Positions 28,405 to 38,993 of a stretch of 64,000 bases of DNA are shown piece by piece. Made by a program: the position numbers and the translations under genes. Numbering within the stretch: position 1 is the stretch's first letter; the number at the start of each line of letters is the position of its first letter. Under the pieces are notes generated by a model. It saw nothing but the letters and a program-made list of their open reading frames with translations, searched no databases and had not been told where the DNA came from. This stretch comes from Pseudomonas putida NBRC 14164 (GTDB taxonomy: Bacteria > Pseudomonadota > Gammaproteobacteria > Pseudomonadales > Pseudomonadaceae), in the NCBI RefSeq assembly GCF_000412675.1, contig NC_021505.1, positions 1,296,501 through 1,360,500 on the forward strand, given 5' to 3'.

Positions 28405-29685
28405 TTACAGGATGCTCAGCGGGTACTCCACGATCAGACGCAGTTCGTCGATCGAGCTCGAACCGTAGTAAACGCCGTCGCTGGAGCGGTAGGTGGCCTG
28501 ACGCACGCGCAAGCTCAGGTCTTTGGCCGGGCCGCTCTGCAGTACGTACTTGACGTCTACGTCGCGTTCCCATTCCTTGCCGTTGTTGGTGCTTTCGGTA
28601 GTGGCACCCGAGCCGCGAACATAGCGGGTCATGAAGGTCAGGCCAGGTACGCCGTATTCGGCGAAGTTCAGGTCGTAGCGCGCCTGCCAGGACTTCTCGT
28701 CTTCGGCGTTGAAGTCGGAACGGGCAACGGAGTTGGCCAGGAAGATGGTGCCGCCACCGTCGACGCCGTAAGCGTAGTCGCCGTCGCCGCTGACCTTCTG
28801 GTAAGCCAGGGTGAAGGTGTGGGCGCCAATGTTGTAGGCGGCCGAGAGGCTGGCTGCAATGTTGTCCAGTTCGTTGCTGCCGTCAGCCTTGCTGACGAAT
28901 GCGCCGGTCAGGTTGTCGCCGATGGACTTGGTGTCATAGATGTTGAAGTCGAACACCAGGCCTTGCTTGTCGCTGATCGGCAGCGCCCAGTTGATGTTGC
29001 CGTACCACTTGCGGAAGTGGTCTTCAATGCGCGAGTAGTAGACGCTGGTGCTGAGGTTGTCGTTGATGGCATAGGTGCCACCGAAGACGTTGGCCTCGGT
29101 CAGGCGCAGGCTGTCGTGGTAAGTCTGAGCCTGGGCGTTCAGCGCGGTGAAGTGACCGGCGTGCAGGGTGAGGCCATCGATTTCGTTGCTGGTGATCAGG
29201 CCACCTTCAGCGACCTCTGGCAGCAGTCGGCTATCGTCGGTGGCCAGTACCGGCAGGGCGGTGAACTGGTCGCCAAACTTCAGCACGGTATTGGACACGC
29301 GCAGTTTTACTGCACCGCCGCCTTCGGAGTAGTCATCTTGCGAACGGCCATCGGAGGCAGTCGGGAACAGGCCGGTGCCGGCGCGGCCTTTGCCGCTGTC
29401 CAGTTTCAGGCCCAGCATGCCGATGGCGTCAACGCCGAAGCCTACGGTGCCCTGGGTGAAGCCCGATTCGAAGGTGCCCAGGAAGCCCAGGCCGGTTTCT
29501 TCGACGCGGCTCTTGCCGCTGTCGTTGTTACGGAAGTCACGGCTGAAGTACAGCATGCGGGTTTTTACGTTCAGCTTGCTGTCTTCGAGGAAACCTTTGG
29601 ACTCGTCTTGTGCCGAGGCCATTGCCAACTGCGAGGTCCCTGCCGCAACGGCCAGGGCGATCATGCTCCACTTCATCACGCGCAT
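28405..29685 (-). CDS. OprD-family outer-membrane porin
   Basis: A 426-residue protein with a signal peptide (cleaved after AMASA) and the mature start [23 protein letters not shown] typical of OprD/Opd porins, which have 18-stranded barrels taking up basic amino acids or small carboxylates. Conserved blocks [20 protein letters not shown] and [12 protein letters not shown] (C-terminal outer-membrane signature, approximate) are present. The first ATG has GGAG ten bases upstream. Substrate unknown; no transport operon is next to it. Confidence 0.9.
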   Translation of the reverse strand: MRVMKWSMIALAVAAGTSQLAMASAQDESKGFLEDSKLNVKTRMLYFSRDFRNNDSGKSRVEETGLGFLGTFESGFTQGTVGFGVDAIGMLGLKLDSGKGRAGTGLFPTASDGRSQDDYSEGGGAVKLRVSNTVLKFGDQFTALPVLATDDSRLLPEVAEGGLITSNEIDGLTLHAGHFTALNAQAQTYHDSLRLTEANVFGGTYAINDNLSTSVYYSRIEDHFRKWYGNINWALPISDKQGLVFDFNIYDTKSIGDNLTGAFVSKADGSNELDNIAASLSAAYNIGAHTFTLAYQKVSGDGDYAYGVDGGGTIFLANSVARSDFNAEDEKSWQARYDLNFAEYGVPGLTFMTRYVRGSGATTESTNNGKEWERDVDVKYVLQSGPAKDLSLRVRQATYRSSDGVYYGSSSIDELRLIVEYPLSIL

Positions 29686-30377
29686 CGTGATTTGCTCCTT
29701 TGGTTTTTAGGAAGAGTACCGCCGCGCCCAAGTGTTTTAGTTATAGGGTGCAGCTCTTTCTTGTTATGTCGGCGAAAATGTATAGCACGCTGACTGTTGT
29801 TGGCGATATGGCTATATAGACTCTTTGCGGAACTTTTTTGCCATGTCGCTTTTAGGTATTTCCATGTCGCAAATCACGCCCCGGTTTATGGGCCGTATAA
29901 CGCCAGCGCTGTTCCTGTCACCGTAACGAATCTGTAACTACGGATTCTGGTTGAGGAAACTCCCTGGTAACCAATGCCGCTGTTGTTATTTGTCGCGTAC
30001 ACCTGCCACTGCAGATGTCGTGCCGACTTGGCGTGAAGTGAATGCAACAAGCGTGCTCAAAATTCGCAACACTTCATGAAATTTTCACAAAATCTGCTAC
30101 CGAGGGTCGGAAAGTGCCGTAAACACGGGGCGAAGGCTGCCTCGGGGCATGATGGAGTCGAGAATCATTAAAATTTAAAAAGCTGCCATGAAAGTCAATG
30201 TGTTACCGCAACTTGTTCATCCAGAGTCGTTTGTGGGGTGACAAGTGTGGTGGCGGCGCGCAGGCGGCCTCATTTTGGTGCGAAAAGTAGCGCTGTGTTA
30301 CCGGGAATGTGCAAGGTATCCTTGCAGGCCTGTTTTCCGCTTGAAAGCGGGTTGTTTTTGCCTGAAGGAGATATGCC
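29686..30377. other. 692-base intergenic region between the porin and HIT genes
   Basis: This gap is AT-rich compared with its surroundings. It must hold the divergent promoters. A hairpin CCGCT-TGAA-AGCGG followed by GTTGTTTTT (about 30339-30359) looks like a terminator or leader hairpin 20 bases before the HIT start, which suggests a leader RNA or a small transcript ending there. ATGTCGC occurs twice (29842, 29873). A 17-codon frame at 30188 has no ribosome site and is not called. Confidence 0.4.
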
Positions 30378-30797
30378 GTGTTCGTCCTGGATTCGCGTTT
30401 GCAGCAGGATTCCCTGGTGCTGGGGGAGTTTGCGTTGTGCCAGCTGTTGCTGAGCAAGGATGCCAACTACCCATGGTTCATCCTGGTGCCCAAGCGCGCC
30501 GGCATCAGCGAGCTGTTCGAGCTGGAAGCGGCAGAGCAGCAGCAGTTGTGGCAGGAAACCACCCTGCTGGCTGAAGCACTGAAGGCCAGCTACGGCGCCG
30601 ACAAGATGAACGTGGCCACCCTGGGCAATGTGGTCAGCCAGTTGCACATGCACGTGATCGTGCGCCAGCGTGACGATGCCGCCTGGCCAGCACCGGTGTG
30701 GGGCAAGTGCCCGGCCGTGGCCTACCGCGACGACCAGTTGCAAGCCATTCGCCAGCGCGTGCGTGGGCTGCAGCTTGCTGGCTATCAGGAGGCCTGA
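30378..30797 (+). CDS. HIT family protein
   Basis: A 139-residue histidine-triad nucleotide hydrolase-like protein; the triad appears as [10 protein letters not shown] (H-x-H-x-V with an upstream Gln). The family splits nucleotidyl compounds such as Ap4A or aminoacyl-AMP. The start is GTG at 30378, with GGAG seven bases upstream. slyX follows after one base, so the two are cotranscribed. Confidence 0.87.
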   Translation: MFVLDSRLQQDSLVLGEFALCQLLLSKDANYPWFILVPKRAGISELFELEAAEQQQLWQETTLLAEALKASYGADKMNVATLGNVVSQLHMHVIVRQRDDAAWPAPVWGKCPAVAYRDDQLQAIRQRVRGLQLAGYQEA

Positions 30798-30798
30798 C

Positions 30799-31005
30799 AT
30801 GTCGCTGGAATTGCGAATCGTCGAACTGGAAACCCGCCAGGCGTTCCAGGATGACACCCTGCAGGCGTTGAATGATGTGGTGGTCGAGCAGGCGCAGGTG
30901 ATCGAGCGGCTGAAATTACAGGTGGCCGAACTGATCAAGCGCCATGAAGAGATGGTCGGCCAGTACGGCACCGAAGGTGAAGAGGCACCGCCGCCTCATT
31001 ACTGA
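30799..31005 (+). CDS. slyX: SlyX family protein
   Basis: A 68-residue, mostly helical coiled-coil protein ([20 protein letters not shown]) ending in PPPHY, the family hallmark. Function unknown. It overlaps nothing but starts one base after the HIT stop. Confidence 0.9.
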   Translation: MSLELRIVELETRQAFQDDTLQALNDVVVEQAQVIERLKLQVAELIKRHEEMVGQYGTEGEEAPPPHY

Positions 31006-31015
31006 TCACAAGAAT

Positions 31016-31049
31016 CCTGGTGGGCGCGGGCATGGCCGCGCCCACCAGG
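31016..31049. terminator. Strong hairpin between slyX and the cold-shock gene
   Basis: A perfect 14-bp stem (CCTGGTGGGCGCGG, 31016-31029, with CCGCGCCCACCAGG, 31036-31049) and a six-base loop lie between converging genes. T runs are poor on both strands, so termination is likely but not certain. Confidence 0.65.
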
Positions 31050-31067
31050 AGCGCTATCGCAAGACAA

Positions 31068-31661
31068 TCAGCGGCGGGTAACTGCCACCACATCTTCGGC
31101 CTGCAGGCCCTTGTCGCGGTGCATCACCGAAAACTCCACGCGCTGGCCTTCGACCAGGATGCGGTGGCCTTCGCCGCGTATGGCACGAAAGTGCACGAAG
31201 ATGTCATCACCCGAATCGCGGGAGATGAAACCAAAGCCTTTCGAGGTGTTGAACCACTTCACCGTGCCGGTATCACGGTTGCCAGCATCCTGGGCGGCAT
31301 GCTGGTTGCTGCGTGCCTTGCGCGGGCTGCGGGCAAAACCCACCGCCAGGTGCAGGGCCACGGCCAGTGCCGCACAGACCAGCGCCGCGAGGTTGCCCAT
31401 TTCCGGGCGAGCCAGCAGCGTCAGGGTCTGCAGCACCACCGCCACCACCAGCAAGGCGCAGGCAAGGTGCTGCAACTGCTGACGGGCGCCGCGGTAGTAC
31501 AGCGGCACGACCGGGGCCAGGACCAGGTTGAGCAGGCCGAGCAGGGCAAGGTAAACCGCGTCGGGTTGTTGCAGGAAGGGTGTTGCATCGGTTTTCAGGC
31601 TGGGTATGAGCGATAGCAGCAAGGCTGCCACGCCCGTCACCAGATGGACGATCTTGAACAT
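31068..31661 (-). CDS. Membrane-anchored cold-shock domain protein
   Basis: A 197-residue fusion. Residues 1-110 hold three or four hydrophobic segments ([71 protein letters not shown]). Residues 130-197 are a cold-shock domain with RNP1 KGFGFIS and RNP2 IFVHF. The protein should place a nucleic-acid binding domain at the inner face of the membrane. I see no partner gene. Confidence 0.88.
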   Translation of the reverse strand: MFKIVHLVTGVAALLLSLIPSLKTDATPFLQQPDAVYLALLGLLNLVLAPVVPLYYRGARQQLQHLACALLVVAVVLQTLTLLARPEMGNLAALVCAALAVALHLAVGFARSPRKARSNQHAAQDAGNRDTGTVKWFNTSKGFGFISRDSGDDIFVHFRAIRGEGHRILVEGQRVEFSVMHRDKGLQAEDVVAVTRR

Positions 31662-31941
31662 GGGGTTGGCTCACAGTTGATAAGGCCGATCACAGGAAGA
31701 GCTGGCAGCACGGTGCGCATGAGGTGTAGGGCGCGAACACGTGGCAAGCCAGCCTATGCACCCGGCAATGACAGTCCGCACGGGTGGCACGGTGCCTATT
31801 TAACAGCAAAGGCGAAGGCTACTCAAACCGCAGGCCTCAGTGGGCGATGTGTTGCGCCATGTCACAGGCAGTGTGGGTCAAGTGTTGCTACAGTGGTCGG
31901 CGTCCGCTTGAGTCTCAAGCCTTATGGAAAGGGGAACTTCA

Positions 31942-32415
31942 ATGGCAATCGATATCGGTATCAGTGAAGAAGATCGCAAGTCCATCGTCGATGGGCTGTC
32001 CCGCCTGTTGTCGGATACCTACGTGCTGTATCTGAAAACCCATAATTTCCACTGGAACGTCACCGGGCCGTCGTTCCGCACCCTGCACCTGATGTTCGAA
32101 GAGCAGTACAACGAACTGGCACTGGCAGTCGATTCGATTGCCGAGCGCATCCGTGCCCTGGGCTTCCCTGCGCCGGGGTCTTATGCATTCTATGCACGGC
32201 ATTCCTCTATTAAGGAGGAGGAAGGCGTACCCCCGGCGGACGAGATGATCCGCCAGCTGGTCCAGGGCCAGGAGGCCGTGGTGCGTACTGCGCGCAGTAT
32301 TTTCCCGGTAGTGGACAAGGTCAGTGACGAGCCGACTGCCGACTTGCTGACCCAGCGCATGCAGGTGCACGAGAAAACCGCGTGGATGCTGAGGGTCTTG
32401 CTCGACGGCAAGTAA
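31942..32415 (+). CDS. Dps-family ferritin-like protein
   Basis: A 157-residue four-helix protein. The family's ferroxidase ligands are visible in [21 protein letters not shown] (His, then Asp/Glu about 30 residues apart, shown partly) and [19 protein letters not shown]. Dps proteins store iron, detoxify peroxide and some bind DNA in stationary phase; the N terminus here is short and has few Lys, so DNA binding is uncertain. GGAAAGGGG precedes the ATG. Confidence 0.87.
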   Translation: MAIDIGISEEDRKSIVDGLSRLLSDTYVLYLKTHNFHWNVTGPSFRTLHLMFEEQYNELALAVDSIAERIRALGFPAPGSYAFYARHSSIKEEEGVPPADEMIRQLVQGQEAVVRTARSIFPVVDKVSDEPTADLLTQRMQVHEKTAWMLRVLLDGK

Positions 32416-32556
32416 TCAACAAGCGGTGCATCCCCGGCAGGTGCAGCACAAGGCTGCGCCTGTCGGTAACTGTGCGGGAAGACTTTGCCGCTGCTCTAAA
32501 CCTGCTGCCCAGCGCTTCATTGGTCACCTGTTACCGGTGACGAGGAAGAAGGGCGC

Positions 32557-32886
32557 ATGATGCAAGCGAGCAAGCGTGTGGCTGGTCAGGGGAGCTGGCC
32601 AGGAAAACAGTGCATTGATCCGTTCAAGGCAGATTTCGATATGTTGCAGACGCAGCCGGTGTCACGTTCGGTGCGGCTCAACGGTTTTTCCACCTGCCTG
32701 CGTCTGGAGGCCGTCTACTGGGGCATCCTGGAACGCATCGCCGCCGCCAACCGCTGTTCGGTCAGTGCGGTGTTGTCCTACGTGGACCGCGAAGTGCACC
32801 TGCGCCAGGGTGGAGTGCGCAACTTCAGTGGGCTGATTCGGGTAATCTGCGTTGCCTGGCTGCAAGACCCCCCAAGTGTGCGCTGA
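32557..32886 (+). CDS. Ribbon-helix-helix domain protein
   Basis: A 109-residue protein. From residue 37 on (SRSVRLNGFSTCLRLEAVYW, then SVSAVLSYVDREV) it matches an RHH_4-type ribbon-helix-helix: a basic strand, then two helices. The first 30 residues look unstructured. The start is ATG at 32557 or 32560 (AGGAAGAAGGG upstream); an internal ATG at 32641 lies just before the domain. It is alone, without a toxin or operon partner. Confidence 0.72.
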   Translation: MMQASKRVAGQGSWPGKQCIDPFKADFDMLQTQPVSRSVRLNGFSTCLRLEAVYWGILERIAAANRCSVSAVLSYVDREVHLRQGGVRNFSGLIRVICVAWLQDPPSVR

Positions 32887-32978
32887 TCGCCTGGCGGGCT
32901 GCGCAGTGCTTGCTAACCATATATAATCCCGCTTTTTGCTGCCCTGGCAGCGAGCGTTGTGGTTGACGAGAGACACCC

Positions 32979-33200
32979 ATGCCCCTTTATGACTATCAAT
33001 GTGCATCCTGCGAGCACCGCATGGAAGCACTGCAGAAGATCAGCGCCGCGCCGCTGACCGATTGCCCGGCCTGCCAGGCGCCGGCGCTGAAGAAGCTGCT
33101 GTCGGTGCCAGGCTTCCGCCTGAGCGGTAATGGTTGGTACGAAACCGACTTCAAGACCGGGGCGAAAAAGAATCTTGCAGGCGGCGACAAGGCCGACTGA
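32979..33200 (+). CDS. FmdB-family zinc ribbon protein
   Basis: A 73-residue protein with two CxxC pairs (CASC and CPAC) in an N-terminal zinc ribbon, MPLYDYQCASC being the family start. It lies just upstream of aspS, as in other pseudomonads. A regulatory role has been proposed for the family but is not shown. Confidence 0.85.
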   Translation: MPLYDYQCASCEHRMEALQKISAAPLTDCPACQAPALKKLLSVPGFRLSGNGWYETDFKTGAKKNLAGGDKAD

Positions 33201-33293
33201 GTTGAATGCTGTGACCGGGTCTTGCAGTATTAGCCCTCCGGGCGGCCAAGGCCTCCACCGAATACACGAATCACGAGAAGCGAAACCACCATC

Positions 33294-35069
33294 ATGATGC
33301 GCAGCCATTATTGCGGCCAACTGAACGAGAGCCTGGACGGCCAGGAAGTCACCCTTTGCGGCTGGGTCCATCGTCGCCGCGACCACGGCGGGGTGATCTT
33401 CCTCGACATCCGTGACCGCGAAGGCATGGCCCAGGTCGTGTTCGACCCGGATCGCGCCGAAACCTTCGCCGCCGCCGACCGCGTGCGCAGCGAATACGTC
33501 GTGCAAGTCACCGGCAAGGTGCGCAAGCGCCCTGACGGCGCGGTGAATGCCAACATGGCCTCCGGTGCCATCGAGATCCTTGGCTACCAGCTGACCGTGC
33601 TCAACGAAGCAGAAACCCCGCCGTTCCCGCTGAACGAATACTCCGACGTCGGCGAGGAAACCCGCCTGCGTTACCGCTTCATCGACCTGCGTCGCCCGGA
33701 AATGGCCGAGAAGCTGCGTCTGCGTTCGCGCATCACCACCAGCATCCGTCGCTTCCTCGATGAAAACGGCTTCCTCGACGTCGAAACGCCGATCCTGACC
33801 CGTGCCACCCCGGAAGGCGCGCGTGACTACCTGGTGCCAAGCCGTACCCACGCCGGTAGCTTCTTCGCCCTGCCGCAGTCGCCCCAGCTGTTCAAGCAGC
33901 TGCTGATGGTCGCCGGCTTCGACCGCTACTACCAGATCGCCAAGTGCTTCCGTGACGAAGACCTGCGTGCTGACCGCCAACCGGAATTCACCCAGATCGA
34001 CATCGAGACCAGCTTCCTCGATGAAAGCGAGATCATGGGCCTGACCGAGAGCATGATCCGCAAGCTGTTCAAGGAAGTGCTGGACCTGGAATTCGGCGAA
34101 TTCCCGCACATGACCTTCGAAGAAGCCATGCGCCGTTACGGCTCCGACAAGCCAGACCTGCGTAACCCGCTGGAGCTGGTCGACGTTGCCGACCAGCTGA
34201 AGGATGTCGACTTCAAGGTATTCGCAGGTCCGGCCAACGATCCGAAGTGCCGCGTTACCGCCCTGCGCGTGCCTGGCGCCGCCAGCATGCCGCGCAGCAA
34301 GATCGACGAGTACACCAAGTTCGTTGGCATCTACGGTGCCAAGGGCCTGGCGTACATCAAGGTCAACGAGCGCGCCAAGGGCGTCGAAGGCCTGCAGTCG
34401 CCGATCGTCAAGAACATCCCTGAAGCCAACCTCAACGTGATCCTCGATCGCGTTGGCGCGGTCGATGGCGACATCGTTTTCTTCGGTGCCGACAAGTTCA
34501 AGATCGTCAGCGAGGCCCTGGGCGCACTGCGCATCAAGGTCGGAAACGACTTCAACCTGCACACCTGCGAGTGGGCACCGATGTGGGTCGTCGACTTCCC
34601 GATGTTCGAAGAGAACGAAGACGGCAGCTTCACCGCGCTGCACCACCCGTTCACCGCGCCGAAGTGCTCGCCGGAAGAGCTTGAGGCCAACCCGGCCACA
34701 GCCCTGTCCCGTGCCTACGACATGGTCCTGAACGGTACTGAACTGGGTGGCGGTTCGATCCGTATCCACCGCAAAGAGATGCAACAGGCTGTGTTCCGCC
34801 TGCTGGGCATCGAAGCGGCGGAACAGGAAGAGAAGTTCGGCTTCCTGCTCGACGCCCTGAAGTTCGGTGCGCCGCCGCACGGTGGCCTGGCCTTTGGTCT
34901 GGACCGCTTGGTCATGCTGATGACCGGCGCCCAGTCGATCCGTGAAGTGATCGCCTTCCCGAAAACCCAGAGCGCCGCGTGCGTCATGACTCAGGCCCCT
35001 GGCCTGGTCGACGCCAAGGCCCTGCGCGAGCTGCACATCCGACTGCGCGAACAGACCAAGGTCGAGTAA
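33294..35069 (+). CDS. aspS: Aspartyl-tRNA synthetase (non-discriminating type possible)
   Basis: A 591-residue class II synthetase of the long bacterial form. The OB-fold anticodon domain ([20 protein letters not shown]) is followed by motif 2 ([19 protein letters not shown]), a bacterial GAD insertion (about residues 280-410) and motif 3 ([12 protein letters not shown]). Pseudomonads can use AspRS for tRNA-Asn as well; that is family knowledge. Start MMRSHYCG fits the family. Confidence 0.95.
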   Translation: MMRSHYCGQLNESLDGQEVTLCGWVHRRRDHGGVIFLDIRDREGMAQVVFDPDRAETFAAADRVRSEYVVQVTGKVRKRPDGAVNANMASGAIEILGYQLTVLNEAETPPFPLNEYSDVGEETRLRYRFIDLRRPEMAEKLRLRSRITTSIRRFLDENGFLDVETPILTRATPEGARDYLVPSRTHAGSFFALPQSPQLFKQLLMVAGFDRYYQIAKCFRDEDLRADRQPEFTQIDIETSFLDESEIMGLTESMIRKLFKEVLDLEFGEFPHMTFEEAMRRYGSDKPDLRNPLELVDVADQLKDVDFKVFAGPANDPKCRVTALRVPGAASMPRSKIDEYTKFVGIYGAKGLAYIKVNERAKGVEGLQSPIVKNIPEANLNVILDRVGAVDGDIVFFGADKFKIVSEALGALRIKVGNDFNLHTCEWAPMWVVDFPMFEENEDGSFTALHHPFTAPKCSPEELEANPATALSRAYDMVLNGTELGGGSIRIHRKEMQQAVFRLLGIEAAEQEEKFGFLLDALKFGAPPHGGLAFGLDRLVMLMTGAQSIREVIAFPKTQSAACVMTQAPGLVDAKALRELHIRLREQTKVE

Positions 35070-35130
35070 GCGGTCCCCGGGCGCATCCACATGGATGCGC
35101 CTTTGCGTTTCGGCGCAGGTATTTTCCCGT

Positions 35131-35151
35131 CCCGCCCCGTACAGGGGCGGG
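35131..35151 (+). terminator. Hairpin between aspS and yebC
   Basis: CCCGCCCC (35131-35138) pairs with GGGGCGGG (35144-35151) across GTACA; a weak T run (GCTGTTTG) follows. It could be an attenuator, as yebC starts 32 bases later. Confidence 0.55.
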
Positions 35152-35183
35152 GCTGTTTGTGATTCAAAGTATTCGGAGTCGTT

Positions 35184-35930
35184 ATGGCTGGTCATTCCAA
35201 GTGGGCGAACATCAAGCACCGCAAAGAGCGCCAGGATGCCAAGAGAGGCAAGGTCTTCACCAAGTGGATCCGCGAGCTGACGGTCGCTGCCAAGCAGGGC
35301 GGCCCTGACCCGGCATCCAACCCGCGCCTGCGTCTGGCGCTGGACAAGGCCTTGGGCGCCAACATGAGCCGCGACATCATCGATCGCGCCGTGGCCCGTG
35401 GTGCCGGCACCAACGAAAGCGACAACGTCGAAGAGCTCAGCTACGAAGGTTACGGTCCGGGTGGCGTGGCGATCATGGTCGAGGCCATGACCGACAACCG
35501 CAACCGCACCGCCGCCGCCGTGCGGCATGCCTTCACCAAGTGTGGCGGCAACCTGGGTACCGACGGCTCGGTGGCCTACCTGTTCGAGCGCAAGGGGCAG
35601 ATCAGTTTTGCCCCGGGCGTGGATGAAGACGCGCTGATGGAAGCGGCGATGGAAGCCGATGCTGATGACGTGGTGGCCAACGATGACGGCTCGTTCGACG
35701 TGTTTACCTCGTTCAACAGCTTCTATGCCGTGCGTAACGCCCTGGAAGAGGCTGGTTTCAAGGCCGATGACGCAGAAATCGTCATGCAGCCGACCACCAG
35801 TGCCGAGCTCGACCAGGACGGTGCTGAAAAGGTGCTCAAGCTGATCGACATGCTCGAAGACCTGGATGACGTGCAGAACGTCTACTCCAATGCCCAGATT
35901 TCCGACGAGATCATGGAAAATATCGGCTAA
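35184..35930 (+). CDS. yebC: YebC/PmpR-family protein
   Basis: A 248-residue protein starting [20 protein letters not shown], the invariant YebC N terminus, followed by the three-domain fold ([20 protein letters not shown]). It has been described as a DNA-binding regulator and, more recently, in relief of ribosome stalling. It sits before ruvCAB as in many gammaproteobacteria, here separated by a REP pair. Confidence 0.93.
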   Translation: MAGHSKWANIKHRKERQDAKRGKVFTKWIRELTVAAKQGGPDPASNPRLRLALDKALGANMSRDIIDRAVARGAGTNESDNVEELSYEGYGPGGVAIMVEAMTDNRNRTAAAVRHAFTKCGGNLGTDGSVAYLFERKGQISFAPGVDEDALMEAAMEADADDVVANDDGSFDVFTSFNSFYAVRNALEEAGFKADDAEIVMQPTTSAELDQDGAEKVLKLIDMLEDLDDVQNVYSNAQISDEIMENIG

Positions 35931-35963
35931 GGTCTCCTGACCCTTCGCGTCAAGGCTGCTATT

Positions 35964-36080
35964 GGGGCCGCTGCGCAGCCCATCGCCGGCAAGCCAGCTC
36001 CCACAGGTACAGTGCACTTCTTCAGGCCTGCACTGTACTCGTGGGAGCTGGCTTGCCGGCGATAGGTCGCGCAGCGGCCC
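35964..36080. repeat. REP pair (inverted) between yebC and ruvC
   Basis: Two inverted copies of the ATCGCCGGCAAGCCAGCTCCCACA type, with GGGGCCGCTGCGCAGCCC on the left and a related hairpin on the right. The loop holds an inverted repeat TACAGTGCA / TGCACTGTA. Confidence 0.8.
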
Positions 36081-36118
36081 TAATGGTCTTGAACCGTGAG
36101 CTTTGAACGACAGGCACT

Positions 36119-36643
36119 ATGACTCTGATTCTTGGTATCGACCCCGGTTCGCGCATCACCGGCTACGGCGTAGTACGCCAGACCGCCCGTGGTTGCGAGT
36201 ACGTGGCGTCGGGCTGTATCCGCACCGGCAGCGGCGAGTTGCACGAGCGGCTGCAGATCGTTTTTCGTGGTGTCAGTGAAATCATCGCCCAGCACGAACC
36301 GGTGACCATGGGCATCGAGCGGGTGTTCATGGCGCGCAACGCCGACTCGGCGCTGAAGCTCGGCCAGGCCCGCGGCGCGGCTATCGTCGCTGCCGCCGAA
36401 GCCGGCCTGGAAATCGCTGAATACAGCGCCACACAGGTCAAGCAAGCGGTGGCCGGCACCGGTGGGGCCAACAAGGAGCAGGTGATGATGATGGTCATGC
36501 ACCTGCTGAAACTGACGCAAAAGCCGCAGATCGACGCCTCCGACGCTTTGGCTATCGCGTTGTGCCACGCCCACACCCGTTCCAGCCTGGTGCCCCATGG
36601 CCTGGCGACGGCGCGGCGGCGCGGCGGGCGCTTGCGTCTGTAG
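36119..36643 (+). CDS. ruvC: Holliday junction endonuclease RuvC
   Basis: A 174-residue nuclease. Catalytic acidic residues are seen in [24 protein letters not shown] and [14 protein letters not shown]. RuvC cuts the four-way junctions moved by RuvAB. Length and motifs are standard. Confidence 0.96.
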   Translation: MTLILGIDPGSRITGYGVVRQTARGCEYVASGCIRTGSGELHERLQIVFRGVSEIIAQHEPVTMGIERVFMARNADSALKLGQARGAAIVAAAEAGLEIAEYSATQVKQAVAGTGGANKEQVMMMVMHLLKLTQKPQIDASDALAIALCHAHTRSSLVPHGLATARRRGGRLRL

Positions 36644-36752
36644 GCGCTTCATGCGCTGATACACATTTTGTTCGGGTGGTGCGTTCACCCGTTGCATTTG
36701 CTGATAGGGTTGAGCGGTCTTTGACCGGCTCCCCGAGAGGAAGGATCGGAAC

Positions 36753-37370
36753 GTGATTGGACGTTTGCGCGGCACCCTGGCGGAGAAACAGCCGCCGCAC
36801 CTGATTATCGACGTCAACGGCGTGGGTTACGAACTGGAAGTTCCCATGACCACGCTGTACCGTCTGCCCAAGGTGGGCGAACCCGTCACCGTGCACACCC
36901 ATCTGGTCGTGCGCGAAGACGCCCACTTGCTCTATGGTTTTGCCGAAAAGCGCGAGCGCGAGCTGTTCCGCGAGCTCATCCGGCTTAACGGCGTGGGCCC
37001 GAAGCTGGCACTGGCGCTCATGTCCGGCCTGGAAGTCGACGAGCTGGTGCGCTGCGTGCAAGCCCAGGACACCTCGGCCCTGGTACGCGTGCCCGGTGTC
37101 GGCAAGAAAACCGCCGAACGCCTGCTGGTCGAGCTCAAGGACCGCTTCAAGGCCTGGGAAACCTCCCCGGCCATGTTCACCCTGGTGTCCGATGGCCCGC
37201 TGCCGGCCGCCAGCGAGTCGAGCGCCGAGGCTGATGCCGTCAGCGCCCTGGTCTCGCTGGGCTACAAGCCGCAGGAAGCCAGCAAGGCGATCGCCGCGAT
37301 CAAAGACAAGGCCGGCCTGAGCAGTGAAGAGCTGATCCGCCGCAGCCTTAAAGGGATGATTACCAAGTGA
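36753..37370 (+). CDS. ruvA: Holliday junction DNA helicase subunit RuvA
   Basis: A 205-residue junction-binding protein: OB-fold (MIGRLRGTL), two helix-hairpin-helix motifs ([16 protein letters not shown] and [16 protein letters not shown]) and a C-terminal RuvB-contacting domain. The start is GTG at 36753, with GAGAGGAAGGA upstream. Its stop overlaps ruvB (GTGA). Confidence 0.95.
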   Translation: MIGRLRGTLAEKQPPHLIIDVNGVGYELEVPMTTLYRLPKVGEPVTVHTHLVVREDAHLLYGFAEKRERELFRELIRLNGVGPKLALALMSGLEVDELVRCVQAQDTSALVRVPGVGKKTAERLLVELKDRFKAWETSPAMFTLVSDGPLPAASESSAEADAVSALVSLGYKPQEASKAIAAIKDKAGLSSEELIRRSLKGMITK

Positions 37371-38413
37371 TCGAAGCCGACCGCCTGATTGCCGCCAGTG
37401 GCCGCGACCGCGAAGAGGTCCAGGACCGTGCGATTCGCCCGCTGAGCCTGGACGACTACATCGGCCAGCCGGTGGTGCGCGAGCAGATGGCGCTGTTCAT
37501 CCAGGCCGCCCGTGGCCGCAGCGAGTCGCTCGACCACACGCTGATCTTCGGCCCGCCGGGGCTGGGCAAGACTACCCTGGCCAACATCATTGCCCATGAA
37601 ATGGGTGTGTCGGTGAAGAGCACCTCGGGGCCGATCCTGGAGCGCCCGGGCGACCTGGCGGCCATGCTGACCAACCTCGAACCGCACGACGTGCTGTTCA
37701 TCGACGAGATCCACCGGCTGTCGCCGGTCGTCGAAGAGGTGCTGTACCCGGCCATGGAGGACTTCCAGCTCGACATCATGATCGGCGAAGGGCCGGCGGC
37801 CCGTTCGATCAAGCTCGACCTGCCACCGTTTACCCTGGTGGGGGCTACCACCCGTGCAGGCATGCTCACCAACCCGTTGCGTGACCGCTTCGGTATTGTC
37901 CAGCGCCTGGAGTTCTACAGCGACAAGGACCTGGCCACCATCGTCAGCCGTTCGGCCAACATCCTTGGCCTGGTCATCGAAGACCAGGGCGCCTACGAGA
38001 TTGCCCGGCGTGCCCGTGGCACGCCACGTATCGCCAACCGCCTGCTGCGCCGCGTGCGCGACTACGCCGAGGTGCGCGGCAAGGGCCAGATCACCAAAGC
38101 CGTGGCCGACATGGCGCTGAACCTGCTGGATGTCGACGAACGTGGCTTCGACCATTCCGACCGCCGCCTGCTGTTGACCATGATCGAGAAGTTCGATGGC
38201 GGCCCGGTAGGGGTGGACAACCTGGCTGCGGCCATCAGCGAAGAGCGTCATACCATCGAAGATGTGCTGGAGCCGTACCTGATCCAGCAGGGCTACATCA
38301 TGCGCACGCCGCGCGGTCGCGTGGTCACCCGGCATGCCTACCTGCACTTTGGCCTGAATATTCCCGGGCGTTTGGGGGAGGGCGGTGATTTTTCCGAGCC
38401 AGGCGATGAATGA
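37367..38413 (+). CDS. ruvB: Holliday junction DNA helicase subunit RuvB
   Basis: A 348-residue AAA+ motor. Walker A is [11 protein letters not shown], Walker B FIDEIHRL, sensor 1 GATTRAGML, and the arginine finger lies in NPLRDRFG. The start is GTG, overlapping ruvA by four bases. Confidence 0.96.
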   Translation: MIEADRLIAASGRDREEVQDRAIRPLSLDDYIGQPVVREQMALFIQAARGRSESLDHTLIFGPPGLGKTTLANIIAHEMGVSVKSTSGPILERPGDLAAMLTNLEPHDVLFIDEIHRLSPVVEEVLYPAMEDFQLDIMIGEGPAARSIKLDLPPFTLVGATTRAGMLTNPLRDRFGIVQRLEFYSDKDLATIVSRSANILGLVIEDQGAYEIARRARGTPRIANRLLRRVRDYAEVRGKGQITKAVADMALNLLDVDERGFDHSDRRLLLTMIEKFDGGPVGVDNLAAAISEERHTIEDVLEPYLIQQGYIMRTPRGRVVTRHAYLHFGLNIPGRLGEGGDFSEPGDE

Positions 38414-38538
38414 CAGATCAAAAGCGACTTTTCGTGGTCCTACCGCTGGCATGCCAAGGGTGCGCTGGCAATAAGACATTAATGAAGAAAAAACAGTTGC
38501 CACAGCGGATTGGCAAGCTGAGGAGTAAGCACTAGAGT

Positions 38539-38991
38539 ATGCGCGCGCAAAATCAGCTCGAACCGTTCGCACACCGTTGTCGCGTCTATTACGAAGATAC
38601 CGATGCGGGCGGCGTGGTGTACTACGTCAACTACCTGAAATTCATGGAGCGCGCGCGCACCGAACGCCTGCGGCATCTGGGTTTTTCCCAGTCGCAGCTG
38701 GCCGAAGACAACCTGCTGTTCGTGGTCCATTCCAGCGAAGCGCGCTACCACGCGCCGGCGCGGCTGGACGACGCGTTGCGGGTGACCGCGCAAGTACTTG
38801 AACTCAATCGCGCCAGCCTGCGCTTTGTACAGCAGGTCTGGCGGGAAAAGGATGAAACGCTGCTCTGCGAAGGGCAGTTCCTGGTGGCCGCCGTGCGCGC
38901 CGACACTTTCAAACCCCGAGCCATACCCCCCCAGCTGCGCGACGCCTTGGCGGCGGACGGCTCGGGTAACCAATCGAATGCAGGAGAATAA
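38539..38991 (+). CDS. ybgC: Tol-Pal cluster acyl-CoA thioesterase YbgC
   Basis: A 150-residue hotdog-fold thioesterase. The active-site motif is [19 protein letters not shown]. It heads the Tol-Pal run, as in most gammaproteobacteria, and tolQ starts two bases after its stop. The ATG at 38539 follows GAGGAGTAAGCACTAGAGT. Confidence 0.92.
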   Translation: MRAQNQLEPFAHRCRVYYEDTDAGGVVYYVNYLKFMERARTERLRHLGFSQSQLAEDNLLFVVHSSEARYHAPARLDDALRVTAQVLELNRASLRFVQQVWREKDETLLCEGQFLVAAVRADTFKPRAIPPQLRDALAADGSGNQSNAGE

Positions 38992-38993
38992 GC

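Noticed and set aside
30188..30241. A 17-codon frame MKVNVLPQLV... before the HIT gene
   Set aside because: No ribosome site and no comparison available; too short to support alone.
32913..36017. A 1034-codon open frame on the minus strand opposite aspS and yebC
   Set aside because: It is the complement of two well-supported genes and its protein is low-complexity His/Gln/Val-rich sequence without motifs, as expected of an antisense frame in GC-rich DNA.
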